DNA of 64,000 nucleotides from Candidatus Thioglobus sp. (lineage in GTDB: Bacteria > Pseudomonadota > Gammaproteobacteria > PS1 > Pseudothioglobaceae). The stretch is from the NCBI GenBank assembly GCA_012959965.1, contig DUCF01000026.1, forward strand, positions 1 through 64,000, written 5' to 3'. Below, one piece after another: positions 11,385 to 19,875 of this stretch. Numbering within the stretch: the stretch's first letter is position 1; every line of letters begins with the position of its first letter. A model generated the notes under the pieces. That model searched no databases. It was not told where the DNA came from and saw nothing but the letters and a program-made list of their open reading frames with translations. The position numbers and the translations under genes are program-made.

Positions 11385-11411
11385 AAAAAGGCACTTTTTA
11401 GTGTCTTTTTT
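11385..11411 (+). terminator. Rho-independent terminator after grpE
   Basis: Stem AAAAAGGCACT, loop TTTT, opposite arm AGTGTCTTTTT with one G-T pair, ending in a T run. Confidence 0.8.
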
Positions 11412-11566
11412 ATTACCTTCTCGCCAATCTTTGCTTTTTCGCAGAGGATTTCAACAGCATACCAACGGACAAATAGAAACGAATTAATTTGTCCTTTCGA
11501 TTAATATTTTTCGTTTATCTTCGTTATTAACTCTATAAAATTTCTTGGAGTTTATTAAGCATTACC

Positions 11567-11617
11567 AAACTGTTCTTATTAGGAAAAAACTGTTCTTATT
11601 AGGAAAAAACTGTTCTT
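11567..11617 (+). repeat. Tandem 20-bp repeat upstream of the serine operon
   Basis: Two perfect 20-bp copies (11567-11586, 11587-11606; unit AAACTGTTCTTATTAGGAAA) and the first 11 bases of a third. The 20-bp period is about two helical turns. The partial third copy reaches the -35 position of the predicted promoter. Confidence 0.9.
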
Positions 11618-11640
11618 TGAGTAGTCAAAGTGTTTATAAT
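11612..11640 (+). promoter_or_regulatory. Predicted promoter of the DUF1015-serC-serA operon
   Basis: Consensus -10 TATAAT at 11635-11640. A 17-bp spacing puts the -35 at GTTCTT (11612-11617), a poor match supplied by the third repeat copy. A perfect inverted repeat CTTTGA-GTAG-TCAAAG (11615-11630) sits between the two elements. The arrangement suggests an activator-dependent promoter. Confidence 0.5.
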
Positions 11641-11711
11641 GTTTTGCTGTGATTAGTGTTCTAAAATCACCGCCAAAAAATTGTATCGTCAATTATTAGC
11701 CTTAGCCCATT

Positions 11712-12944
11712 ATGTATTTAGCCAACCCATTCAAAGGATTAAGACCCAAAGGAGCAGAAGCTTCGTCTGTATCTCTTCCTAGTACGGACCACTTGTCTGA
11801 AGAAATGATCAGCGATTACAAGGGCAACAACCCTTGGAGTTATCTGAATATCTTTAGTCCGGAAGATCCTTGTTCAAAAACGGATAGTGAGCTAGAAGCT
11901 GAAGCAAGAGAAAAGTTCGGGGCAATGAAAAGCAGCTCGGCTATTGCAAAAGACCTTGAGAAAGCATTTTATATTTATAAAATTTCGACAGAAGGGCATT
12001 CTCAAGTTGGCATGATTGCTACGGCAAAAATATCCGACTATGACGATCTACATATTCGTGGACATGAGAAAATTTATGTCGAGAATTCTCAAAAAAGATT
12101 TGAACAAATCAAAAACCTAAACGCTCAAATAGGCCCTATTTATGTCGTCTACCCTGACGAAGCTAAATTGGCCAGCTTATTAGAAGAGCAAATCACTGTC
12201 GAGCCAACCTATTCTTTTGATGCTATAGACGGCTGTCAGCATCAACTATGGGTTATAGACGGCGAAGATACTGTGCTACAAATCAGAGAATTGTTTAACG
12301 CGATCCAGCGCACATACGTTGCTGATGGCCACCATAGAATTGCGGCGTTATCCAGATTCGCAGAATACAGAAAGCACCAGAATCACGACCACACGGGTGA
12401 AGAGTCATATAATTTCTTCATGATGGCCCTGTTCCCAGAAAGCCAGGCACGCATACTTGACTACAACAGACTGGTAAAAGACTTGTTTGGTTATTCTCCA
12501 AGCGACTTTATCGAGAAAGTTGAAGAGCACTTTATTGTTGAAAAACAAAACGCACCATACAAGCCAACTGCATTAGAGTCGTTCGGCATGTACCTGGATA
12601 ACACGTGGTACTCAGTTATCCTAAAAGATAAGCCAGAAGAGGCACTTTCAGGACTGATGAACTTAGATATTAATATATTGCATCACTACTTGCTTGACCC
12701 AGTTTTAGACATTGGCGACCCAAGACGCGATACAAGAATTGGTTTTATTGCCGGTTTTCACGGGCTTGAATCAATTGAAAAAAAGGTCGACTCAGGCGAA
12801 GTCGAAGTTGGTTTCTCTTTTTTCCCAACACCAATGGAACACGTAATAAACTTTGCTGACAAAAATTTAACAATGCCACCAAAATCGACATGGTTTGATC
12901 CAAAACCATTAGATGGCTTGGTAGCATACGACTTCGAGGACTAA
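11712..12944 (+). CDS. DUF1015 family protein
   Basis: Cytoplasmic protein of a widespread family without an established biochemical function. It is 410 aa, near the family norm, with the hallmark YVADGHHRIAA motif near residue 200 and a conserved start LANPFKGLRPK. It is the first gene of an operon, 6 bp before serC, and serA follows. DUF1015 genes recur beside serA/serC in other bacteria, so a role linked to serine or phosphoserine is likely but unproven. The ATG at 11712 has no clear ribosome-binding site. Confidence 0.88.
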   Translation: MYLANPFKGLRPKGAEASSVSLPSTDHLSEEMISDYKGNNPWSYLNIFSPEDPCSKTDSELEAEAREKFGAMKSSSAIAKDLEKAFYIYKISTEGHSQVGMIATAKISDYDDLHIRGHEKIYVENSQKRFEQIKNLNAQIGPIYVVYPDEAKLASLLEEQITVEPTYSFDAIDGCQHQLWVIDGEDTVLQIRELFNAIQRTYVADGHHRIAALSRFAEYRKHQNHDHTGEESYNFFMMALFPESQARILDYNRLVKDLFGYSPSDFIEKVEEHFIVEKQNAPYKPTALESFGMYLDNTWYSVILKDKPEEALSGLMNLDINILHHYLLDPVLDIGDPRRDTRIGFIAGFHGLESIEKKVDSGEVEVGFSFFPTPMEHVINFADKNLTMPPKSTWFDPKPLDGLVAYDFED

Positions 12945-12950
12945 ATCATT

Positions 12951-14099
12951 ATGATAACTAAGCCAACAACTAAACCGTCAAATCCAAACTTCTCAAGTGG
13001 CCCATGCTCTAAGAGGCCAGGTTGGGATATTAGCGCCCTAAAAAATGCCGATACTGGCAGATCACACAGAGCAAAGCACTGTAAAGCGAAACTTAATGAC
13101 GTTATTGTCAAATCAAGCACGCTTCTTGGCTTGCCTGAAGATTACACTGTAGCCATTATGGCAGGCTCCAACACCGGCGCATTAGAGGCGGCCTTATGGT
13201 CTCTTTTAGGTGCACGAGGTGTTGATGTTTTGGCTTGGGAGAACTTTGGTAAAGACTGGGTCAACGATATTTTGAACGAGTTAAAGCTTGATAACGTCAA
13301 CTCTTACGTTGCCGACTACGGTCAGCTGCCTGATTTGAGTCAAGCCAACTTTGATAACGACGTGATTTTCACGTGGAACGGTACAACAGCCGGCGTTCGT
13401 GTTCCTAATGCAGACTGGATTCCAGACGACAGAGAGGGTTTAACAATTTGTGACGCTACCTCTGCAGTGTTTGCCATGGACATGGACTTTAGCAAGCTTG
13501 ATGTTGTTACTTGGTCTTGGCAAAAAGTTTTGGGCGGCGAAGGCGCTCACGGCATGATTGCATTATCACCACGTGCACTAGAAAGATTAGAGTCGCACAC
13601 ACCTGCATGGCCAATGCCTAAAATTTACAGAATGGCGAGCAAGCTAAAAGTCTCTAAAGGCATCTTTGCAGGCGCCACAATCAACACCCCATCAATGATT
13701 TGTGTTGAAGACGTAATCGACGCACTAAACTGGGTTGAATCTGTTGGCGGCGCAGAAGCGTTAATTAAGCACTCAGACGAAAACCTTAATATTGTTTCTA
13801 GCTGGATTGATGGCAGCGACTCATTTAAGTTTTTATGTGACGACGAAAGCGCAAGATCTTCAACAAGTATCACTGTAGCAATCAAAGACGAATCATTCAC
13901 TAGTATGAGTGAAGACGATCAAAGAGCGCTTGTGAAGAAAGTAGTAACACTACTTGACGACGAAGGTGTGGCATTTGATATTGGCGGTTACCCGAAAGCA
14001 CCAGCTAGCTTTAGATTATGGGGCGGACCAACAGTACAAAACGACGACATGAAGGCAGTATTGCCGTGGATTGAATGGGCTTATCAAGAGGTAAAATAA
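12951..14099 (+). CDS. serC: Phosphoserine aminotransferase (alphaproteobacterial/Methanosarcina-type SerC)
   Basis: PLP enzyme converting 3-phosphohydroxypyruvate and glutamate to phosphoserine. It is 382 aa. The N-terminus [18 protein letters not shown] and motif [15 protein letters not shown] (Schiff-base lysine in WQKVLGGE) match the subfamily found mainly in alphaproteobacteria and Methanosarcina rather than the E. coli-type SerC. It sits between DUF1015 and serA and shares one base with serA (TAATG). The subfamily suggests transfer of the whole cassette, an inference. Confidence 0.92.
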   Translation: MITKPTTKPSNPNFSSGPCSKRPGWDISALKNADTGRSHRAKHCKAKLNDVIVKSSTLLGLPEDYTVAIMAGSNTGALEAALWSLLGARGVDVLAWENFGKDWVNDILNELKLDNVNSYVADYGQLPDLSQANFDNDVIFTWNGTTAGVRVPNADWIPDDREGLTICDATSAVFAMDMDFSKLDVVTWSWQKVLGGEGAHGMIALSPRALERLESHTPAWPMPKIYRMASKLKVSKGIFAGATINTPSMICVEDVIDALNWVESVGGAEALIKHSDENLNIVSSWIDGSDSFKFLCDDESARSSTSITVAIKDESFTSMSEDDQRALVKKVVTLLDDEGVAFDIGGYPKAPASFRLWGGPTVQNDDMKAVLPWIEWAYQEVK

Positions 14100-15037
14100 T
14101 GTATAAAGTATTAATTTCAGACGCAATGAGTAACGTTGCGGATCAAATCTTCAACGACAAAGGTATTGAAGTTGACGTAACCACAGGACTATCCGAGCAG
14201 GAGTTGATTAACATCATTCCTGAGTACGACGGCCTACTTGTAAGATCAGCTACAACAGTCACAAAAGACATCTTGGCTGCTGCAACAAAGCTTAAGGCTA
14301 TTGCTAGAGCGGGTGCAGGCGTTGATAACATCGACTGCGCGACAGCAAGAGAAAACGGTGTTGTTGTAATGAACACACCGGGCGGCAACACCAACGCAAC
14401 AGCGGAACACGCATTTGCTTTAATAATGGCAGCACTTAGAAAAATTCCTTTCGCAGACGAAACAACGCATAAAGGCGAGTGGCAGAAGAAGGCCATTAAA
14501 GGCATCGAGCTTTCAAAGAAAACTCTTGGCATTGTTGGTTTTGGCAATATTGGCGCAAGACTTAGCCACTTGGTTAGTGGTTTTGATGTCAACGTACTTG
14601 TTTCCTCTAAGTCTTTAGAGTCAAGACAAGCAGAGTTCCCTCATGTTACCAACGTGAGCTTTGACGAGCTACTTGAGCAAAGTGATATTATTAGTTTTCA
14701 TGGCAAAGCGGCAGCCGACGGCAAGCCACTTGTTAGCAAAGAGCATTTCTCAAAAATGAAGTCTTCTGCAATCATCATCAATGCTGCTCGTGGCAACATG
14801 GTTGATGAGAGCGATCTTAATGATGCACTTAACGAAGGTCTAATCGCAGGCGCGGCTATCGATGTTTTCTCAACAGAGCCAGCTAAAGAAAACGTTTTGT
14901 TTGGCAATCCTAAGGCGATTCTAACGCCTCACCTTGGCGCTTCAACTGCTGAAGCATCAATCGTGGTTGCTGAAATGGCGGCCAATCAGGTTGCTGATGT
15001 ATTGCAAAACAACGTTGAGATTCACGTTGTAAACTAA
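14099..15037 (+). CDS. serA: D-3-phosphoglycerate dehydrogenase, short form
   Basis: Oxidises 3-phosphoglycerate to 3-phosphohydroxypyruvate, the first step of serine synthesis. I chose the ATG at 14099, which overlaps the serC stop and follows AAGAGGT (312 aa). Motifs: NAD-binding GIVGFGNIGARLS near residue 145, substrate Arg in INAARGNMVDE, and catalytic His in LTPHLGAST. The C-terminal ACT domain of the E. coli-type enzyme is missing, so allosteric serine inhibition of that kind is not expected. Ended by a strong terminator. Confidence 0.93.
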   Translation: MYKVLISDAMSNVADQIFNDKGIEVDVTTGLSEQELINIIPEYDGLLVRSATTVTKDILAAATKLKAIARAGAGVDNIDCATARENGVVVMNTPGGNTNATAEHAFALIMAALRKIPFADETTHKGEWQKKAIKGIELSKKTLGIVGFGNIGARLSHLVSGFDVNVLVSSKSLESRQAEFPHVTNVSFDELLEQSDIISFHGKAAADGKPLVSKEHFSKMKSSAIIINAARGNMVDESDLNDALNEGLIAGAAIDVFSTEPAKENVLFGNPKAILTPHLGASTAEASIVVAEMAANQVADVLQNNVEIHVVN

Positions 15038-15060
15038 TCGTTTACAATTCAAGTTGGTCA

Positions 15061-15089
15061 AAAGGCGCTTTTATAGCGCCTTTTTTTTC
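15061..15089. terminator. Rho-independent terminator between convergent serA and SnoaL-like gene
   Basis: Perfect stem AAAGGCGCT / AGCGCCTTT with a 5-nt loop (TTTAT), followed by eight Ts on the plus strand. It can also serve the minus-strand gene ending at 15089. Confidence 0.85.
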
Positions 15090-15421
15090 TATTTTTCTAG
15101 CAAGGTTGCGCCGGTTTCCATGCGGATAACTTTACCGCCTTTAAGGGCATTGAATGTAAGAACCGCCTCGGTTGTGCCGTCTGGAAAGTCCATAAAACTA
15201 TGGGTTACCATTACTTTATCGTTCTCAAAAAGACAACGATGCTCTCTTTCCATAAAATCATCACTGGAAAACATATAACTGACCATTTCGCCAAGGTCGT
15301 CCTTGTTATTTGTGCTACCGTCTTGGTGACTGACCATCACGAAATCCTTGTGCATCAAGCTCATAAAAGCCCCTACATCACGGTCTTCGGTGGTTTTTTG
15401 CATTTTTTCGTATACTGACAT
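15089..15421 (-). CDS. SnoaL-like / NTF2-fold protein
   Basis: A 110-aa protein with the pattern of the SnoaL-like cone fold: N-terminal helix with VGAFMSLMHKDFVMVSHQDG, then strands FMEREHRCLFENDKVMVTH and TEAVLTFNALKGGKVIRMETG. Family members include polyketide cyclases, isomerases and proteins of unknown function, so no reaction can be assigned. It is monocistronic, convergent with serA and divergent from the thioesterase gene. Confidence 0.7.
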   Translation of the reverse strand: MSVYEKMQKTTEDRDVGAFMSLMHKDFVMVSHQDGSTNNKDDLGEMVSYMFSSDDFMEREHRCLFENDKVMVTHSFMDFPDGTTEAVLTFNALKGGKVIRMETGATLLEK

Positions 15422-15675
15422 AATATTTATTCCTTTGGTTGTTGTGCAAAATTGGGTCTTTATGACTCGTTTATACCAGAGCCCCTTACTGCTATTTTCT
15501 TTTTTGATTTTTACTGCAGTTTATGTATATTGCTAATGAAATCACATGCATACTCAGCATTACCTCTGGGGAAGGTTGGCATTTTAAGACCTAAAAAAGA
15601 CTTATAATAATTCTGATTGAAGCGACAAGTTATTCGCTAAACAATGACCCTAATTCACAACTTAAGGAAATCAAC

Positions 15676-16101
15676 ATGATCTGGTTTAAAGACTACACAA
15701 TTGAAGAAGTCAAAGTCTTGGTTGCCAATCAAAGTATTTTGGATCAATTGGGCATAGAGTTTGTTGAGATTGGCAAGGATTATTTAAAAGCTCGCATGCC
15801 GGTCGACAATCGAACACACCAAATTCATGGCATTCTACACGGTGGTGCAACCTGTGTTCTGGCTGAGACTATTGGCAGCATTGCCTCGGTGATGAGTATC
15901 AATTTAAAGCAAAAATACGCGGTTGGATCAGTGATTAGCGCCAACCACCTGCGCTCAGTGATAAATGGCTATGTGACTGCAACCTGCACAGCTATTCACA
16001 TTGGGCGTCAAAAACATGTGTGGCGCATTCTTGTGCGCAGTGACAAGGGAAAGTTAATCTCCACATGTGAACTCACTTGCGCGGTTGTCGATAAATTCTA
16101 G
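15676..16101 (+). CDS. Hotdog-fold acyl-CoA thioesterase (PaaI/YdiI type)
   Basis: A 141-aa protein with the PaaI-type signature HGILHGGATCVLAETIGSIAS (catalytic Glu in AET) and the strand NHLRSVINGYVTATCTAIHIGR. Members hydrolyse acyl- or aryl-CoA thioesters; the substrate here is unknown. A good ribosome-binding site (AAGGAA) precedes the ATG. The stop codon overlaps the stop of the convergent oxidoreductase gene (shared CTAG at 16098-16101). It may relieve CoA stalling in the neighbouring acyl-CoA pathways. Confidence 0.85.
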   Translation: MIWFKDYTIEEVKVLVANQSILDQLGIEFVEIGKDYLKARMPVDNRTHQIHGILHGGATCVLAETIGSIASVMSINLKQKYAVGSVISANHLRSVINGYVTATCTAIHIGRQKHVWRILVRSDKGKLISTCELTCAVVDKF

Positions 16102-19100
16102 AGCGATAGTTGTGCCATTATAGTGTTGTGACTGGCTTTTGCTTTCTCAATATTGGCCGCCTTAACGGGGCCATAACCCTTAATCGCAAGGGGCAAGGAT
16201 AACAATTCCACGCATAATTCATAATTATCCGCAACAAGCCTCTGAATGACGAACTCAACGTCGAACTCAAAACTCTTAATCAGTGCTCGTTCTGCTCGAC
16301 GATCGTGGTGATAACCAAATACATCGAACGCTGTACCACGTAAGATTTTTAAACGCGCCAATAATGACAGAGAGGTTAGCATCCAAGGTCCAAAGGTTCG
16401 CTTTTTAGGGCGCCCTGTAGCAACATCAGTACCTGACAACATTGGTGGCGCCATATGAAGCTTTATTTTATAGTTCCCAGAGAATTGCGCTTTCAGCTCT
16501 TTAATAAAGTCCCCGTTAGTGTAAAGTCGCGCAACCTCGTATTCATCCTTATAAGCCAAAACCTTGTGATAACTTTGTGCAACCACTGTGCTTAAACTCT
16601 CCGCTGCGCCCATTGTTTCAAGCTCGACCTTAATAACACGATCAAGCAAACTCTTATAACGCCTCGCATAAGCCTTATTTTGATAATCTTCTAAGTAGCT
16701 CACACGCTTTGCTATCATCTGCTCAAGCCCAGCAACACTCTCATTAATCTCAGGAGTGCTATCGCCCAAAATCTCATGGAGTAGCTCTGCGAGTTTTTTG
16801 GGGTCATGTGCTGCCAAGCGACCATAAGCAAAAGCTTGCAAGTTCATCTCAATGGCAACACCATTCAAGGTAATTGCGCGCTCAATCGCCTCCAGACCGA
16901 CCGGTATCAAGCCTTTTTGCCAAGCAAAACCAAGCATCAGTACATTGGTGGCGATCTCGTCCCCTAGCAATGTCATCGCAAGCGGTGTAGCAGAAACGAA
17001 ATACTGTGAGCCGGCTTGAGTTGCTCCCATCAGAACGCTGCTCACTTGCTCATGACTAAGGTTAATCTCGTTATTAATAACAAAATCGGCGACGGGTGTA
17101 TTTTCTGTGTTGATAACTGCCCTAGTGCGCTCGGTATGGAGAGTTTCATAAGAAGTTTTGCCAGCCGCTGAAACCATGTCACAGGCCAGCAATAAATCAG
17201 CACCGCCTGCAATAATGTGTCCCGTGCGTAAATCATCACGCACCGGGCTAATACGCACATGACTGAGAACCTCACCACCTTTTTGCGCAAGTCCTGCAGC
17301 GTCAAGATTACGACAAAATTTCCCTTCCATATGTGCGGCAATACCCAGCAAGGCACCAATCGTTGTGACACCCGTACCGCCAATACCTGTGACCATAATA
17401 TTGTAAGCTTTATCTATTTTCATCACCTTCGGCTGAGGAATATTGGCCAACACATCATCAAAACTATTGTCCGCTTTAGTTTTGCGAAGCTCGCCGCCTT
17501 CAATTGTTACAAAAGACGGGCAAAAACCTTTTAAGCAACTAAAATCTTTATTGCACGCTGATTGGTTAATCTTGCGCTTACGACCGTATTCAGTCTCGAC
17601 CGGCTGTACAGCAACACAATTGGACTGTTCAGAACAATCGCCACAACCCTCGCACACCGCCTGATTAATCATAACGCGTTTCGCCGGATTAGAGAATTCG
17701 CCGCGTTTACGGCGACGACGTTTTTCTGCCGCACAAGTTTGATCGTAAATAATAACCGTCGTACCCTTTGTCTCTTGACATTGTTTAGCGACCTTATCAA
17801 GGTAATCACGGCTCAATATTTCAACCTCGCTCGGAAAGAGGCTACGATCTTTGTAATTCTCCAGAGTTTCAGTGAGTATCCACACCTTGGTGACGCCCTC
17901 TGAAACAACTTGTTGAGCCACACGATAAACGGGTAAATCACCATCCACAGTCTGGCCGCCGGTCATTGCTACAGCATCATTGTAGAGAATTTTATAAGTG
18001 ATATCAATTTTGGACGCTACCGCTGCGCGAATCGCAAGCGAACCTGAGTGGAAATAAGTGCCGTCACCTAAATTGGTAAAAATGTGTTTTTGCTTTGTAA
18101 AGGCAGATGAGCCAACCCATGGGATGCCTTCGCCGCCCATATGTGTCGGCAAAGCCGTATTACGATCCATCCACTGCACCATAAAATGACAGCCAATACC
18201 GGCCATAGCAAAACTGCCCTCAGGTACCTTGGTGGATGTATTATGCGGACAGCCTGCACAATAAAATGGTCTGCGCAGCATCGGTGGAACGTAGCTAGCC
18301 ATTGCCGCTTCTCTACCTTCAAAGAACTGTAAACACGCTTCAACTTGTTCATTATGATAAAAATGTCCAAGACGTTTTGCAATTACGTGCGCAACCAACC
18401 CTACAGACTGATCATTCTCCAGAGGCAATAATATTGCACTATTTTCATCGTATTTACCAACAACGACGGGGCGTGTCTCTGAAGGCCAGTTAAAGATTTG
18501 TTGCTTGAGCTGATACTCGATCATTTCGCGCTTTTCTTCAACAATCAGAATCTCTTCCAGTCCTTGAACAAAGTTTTGCACGCCTTGCGGCTCCAACGGC
18601 CACACCATACCAACCTTGTAAACCCGCAAGCCTATTTTTGCAGCAACCTCTTCAGTAATTCCAAGCTCAACCAGTGCTTGCATAACATCGCCATAGGATT
18701 TACCCGAGGTAATAATACCAAAACGTGGATTAGGGCTGTCCATGACTGTTTTATCAATTTTGTTCTTACGACAAAAGGCGTGACAAGCAAAAGCTTTATA
18801 GTTTTGCAATCGATCATCAATTTCACGTGGAACGTCATTAAGACGTATGTGAACACCGCCCTCTGGCATGCTAAATTCGTCTGCATTCGGCTGCAAGATT
18901 TCTTGCTTTTCTATTGACAAGTCCACAGTGCCTGTTGTTTCTACGGTTTCGCTCGTCACCTTAAGTGCAGTCCAGCATCCTGAGTAGCGTGACATCTCGA
19001 TACCGAGCAATCCGTACTCTACAAACTCATTAATACTGGATGGATACAAAACTGGAATAATCATCGATGCCAGAACATGATCACTCTGACATGACAATGT

Positions 19101-19583
19101 CGAAGATTTGCAGCCATGGTCGTCGCCAACAATCGCAAGCACGCCGCCATATGGCGCCGTACCGTGAGCGCTTGCATGGCGCAACGCATCAATCGAGCGA
19201 TCAACGCCGGGCGCTTTTCCATACCAAATACCAAACACACCGTCATAATCAGAGCCGCCTGGCATCAAATTAACCTGCTGTGTACCCCAGATCGATGTTG
19301 CCGCTAAATCCTCGTTCAAGCCTGGATGAAACTTAATGTCTAAATCTTCTAGATATTTATTGGCACGCGTTAATTCGGCGTCATAGCCACCTAAAGGCGA
19401 GCCTCGATAGCCAGAAATAAATCCCGCTGTTTTGAGGCCGGCCGCCTTATCTCTACGGCGCTGAACAATTGGAATTCTGGTTAAGGCCTGCAGCCCCGAC
19501 ATAAAGGCAACCCCATCACTTAGCTCATACTTGTCACTAAGAGATATATCTCCATATTGAATAGATTTAAGTTGTTGCGTCAT
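16098..19583 (-). CDS. Fused 2-oxoacid (indolepyruvate-type) ferredoxin oxidoreductase, IorA-IorB fusion
   Basis: TPP- and iron-sulfur enzyme that oxidatively decarboxylates a 2-oxoacid to an acyl-CoA, reducing ferredoxin. It is 1161 aa: IorA-like TPP domain with FYCAGCPHNTST (about 438) and LGDGTYFHSG (about 503), a ferredoxin-like Cys cluster (CEGCGDCSEQSNC at about 642, CLKGFCPS at about 684), an IorB-like gamma domain starting GIGGTGVTTIG (about 736), and a C-terminal DUF6537-like domain. Fused enzymes of this kind are usually annotated as indolepyruvate oxidoreductases. It shares a promoter block with liuB and the adjacent Lrp gene, and the region has no branched-chain oxoacid dehydrogenase, so it may act on branched-chain 2-oxoacids (inference). 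Start fixed by AAGGAA. Confidence 0.9.
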   Translation of the reverse strand: MTQQLKSIQYGDISLSDKYELSDGVAFMSGLQALTRIPIVQRRRDKAAGLKTAGFISGYRGSPLGGYDAELTRANKYLEDLDIKFHPGLNEDLAATSIWGTQQVNLMPGGSDYDGVFGIWYGKAPGVDRSIDALRHASAHGTAPYGGVLAIVGDDHGCKSSTLSCQSDHVLASMIIPVLYPSSINEFVEYGLLGIEMSRYSGCWTALKVTSETVETTGTVDLSIEKQEILQPNADEFSMPEGGVHIRLNDVPREIDDRLQNYKAFACHAFCRKNKIDKTVMDSPNPRFGIITSGKSYGDVMQALVELGITEEVAAKIGLRVYKVGMVWPLEPQGVQNFVQGLEEILIVEEKREMIEYQLKQQIFNWPSETRPVVVGKYDENSAILLPLENDQSVGLVAHVIAKRLGHFYHNEQVEACLQFFEGREAAMASYVPPMLRRPFYCAGCPHNTSTKVPEGSFAMAGIGCHFMVQWMDRNTALPTHMGGEGIPWVGSSAFTKQKHIFTNLGDGTYFHSGSLAIRAAVASKIDITYKILYNDAVAMTGGQTVDGDLPVYRVAQQVVSEGVTKVWILTETLENYKDRSLFPSEVEILSRDYLDKVAKQCQETKGTTVIIYDQTCAAEKRRRRKRGEFSNPAKRVMINQAVCEGCGDCSEQSNCVAVQPVETEYGRKRKINQSACNKDFSCLKGFCPSFVTIEGGELRKTKADNSFDDVLANIPQPKVMKIDKAYNIMVTGIGGTGVTTIGALLGIAAHMEGKFCRNLDAAGLAQKGGEVLSHVRISPVRDDLRTGHIIAGGADLLLACDMVSAAGKTSYETLHTERTRAVINTENTPVADFVINNEINLSHEQVSSVLMGATQAGSQYFVSATPLAMTLLGDEIATNVLMLGFAWQKGLIPVGLEAIERAITLNGVAIEMNLQAFAYGRLAAHDPKKLAELLHEILGDSTPEINESVAGLEQMIAKRVSYLEDYQNKAYARRYKSLLDRVIKVELETMGAAESLSTVVAQSYHKVLAYKDEYEVARLYTNGDFIKELKAQFSGNYKIKLHMAPPMLSGTDVATGRPKKRTFGPWMLTSLSLLARLKILRGTAFDVFGYHHDRRAERALIKSFEFDVEFVIQRLVADNYELCVELLSLPLAIKGYGPVKAANIEKAKASHNTIMAQLSL

Positions 19584-19626
19584 TATATTTCCTTAATAAA
19601 TCTTAGTGCGAACGGCAGAATTCAAG

Positions 19627-19667
19627 ATGTGGCAAACAATAGGAGTGAGACTGATAATCTGCCACAT
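19627..19667 (-). promoter_or_regulatory. Inverted repeat in the leader of the oxidoreductase gene
   Basis: ATGTGGCA at 19627-19634 and its exact complement TGCCACAT at 19660-19667, separated by 25 nt, lie between the predicted promoter and the start codon at 19583. It may be an operator or an RNA hairpin. Confidence 0.4.
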
Positions 19668-19680
19668 ACAAATTATTATA

Positions 19681-19746
19681 CTGAAATATTTACTTATAAC
19701 CGAATTAAATACATAATATATCGTAATAATCAAAACTATATTATGT
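19681..19746 (-). promoter_or_regulatory. Shared 66-bp promoter/operator block, copy A (oxidoreductase gene)
   Basis: Contains CAAAACTATATTATG at 19731-19745 (plus-strand reading). On the minus strand it gives TTGATT (-35) and, 18 bp on, TTTAAT (-10). It aligns without gaps to blocks at 20896-20961 and 27816-27881; by hand count about 51 of 66 bases match the copy before liuB. Confidence 0.65.
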
Positions 19747-19875
19747 TTATAATAAAAAGGAGTTACAATTATCAACACCTCCTGATGGTACAAGGGGGCG
19801 GACTTTTCTTACTTCACGCTAGACTATAAAGTAGGTCATACCCACCGCTCTAAACCGCGACTTTTGTATACAGCT

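Larger units (their letters stand above)
11309..11711. other. Intergenic region between grpE and the serine operon
   Basis: This 403-bp region contains the grpE terminator (11385-11411), an AT-rich stretch without a recognisable gene, a 20-bp tandem repeat (11567-11617), an inverted repeat (11615-11630) and a -10 box (11635-11640) for the serine operon. Confidence 0.7.

Noticed and set aside
14143-14592. Minus-strand 149-codon frame opposite serA.
   Set aside because: Antisense shadow of the conserved NAD-binding domain of SerA.
17562-17903. Plus-strand frames opposite the ferredoxin domain of the oxidoreductase.
   Set aside because: No recognisable motifs; the opposite strand encodes clear Cys-cluster motifs.
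19557-19829. Plus-strand 90-codon frame at the oxidoreductase promoter.
   Set aside because: It crosses the start of the oxidoreductase gene and the AT-rich promoter block, and the product has no domain-like pattern.
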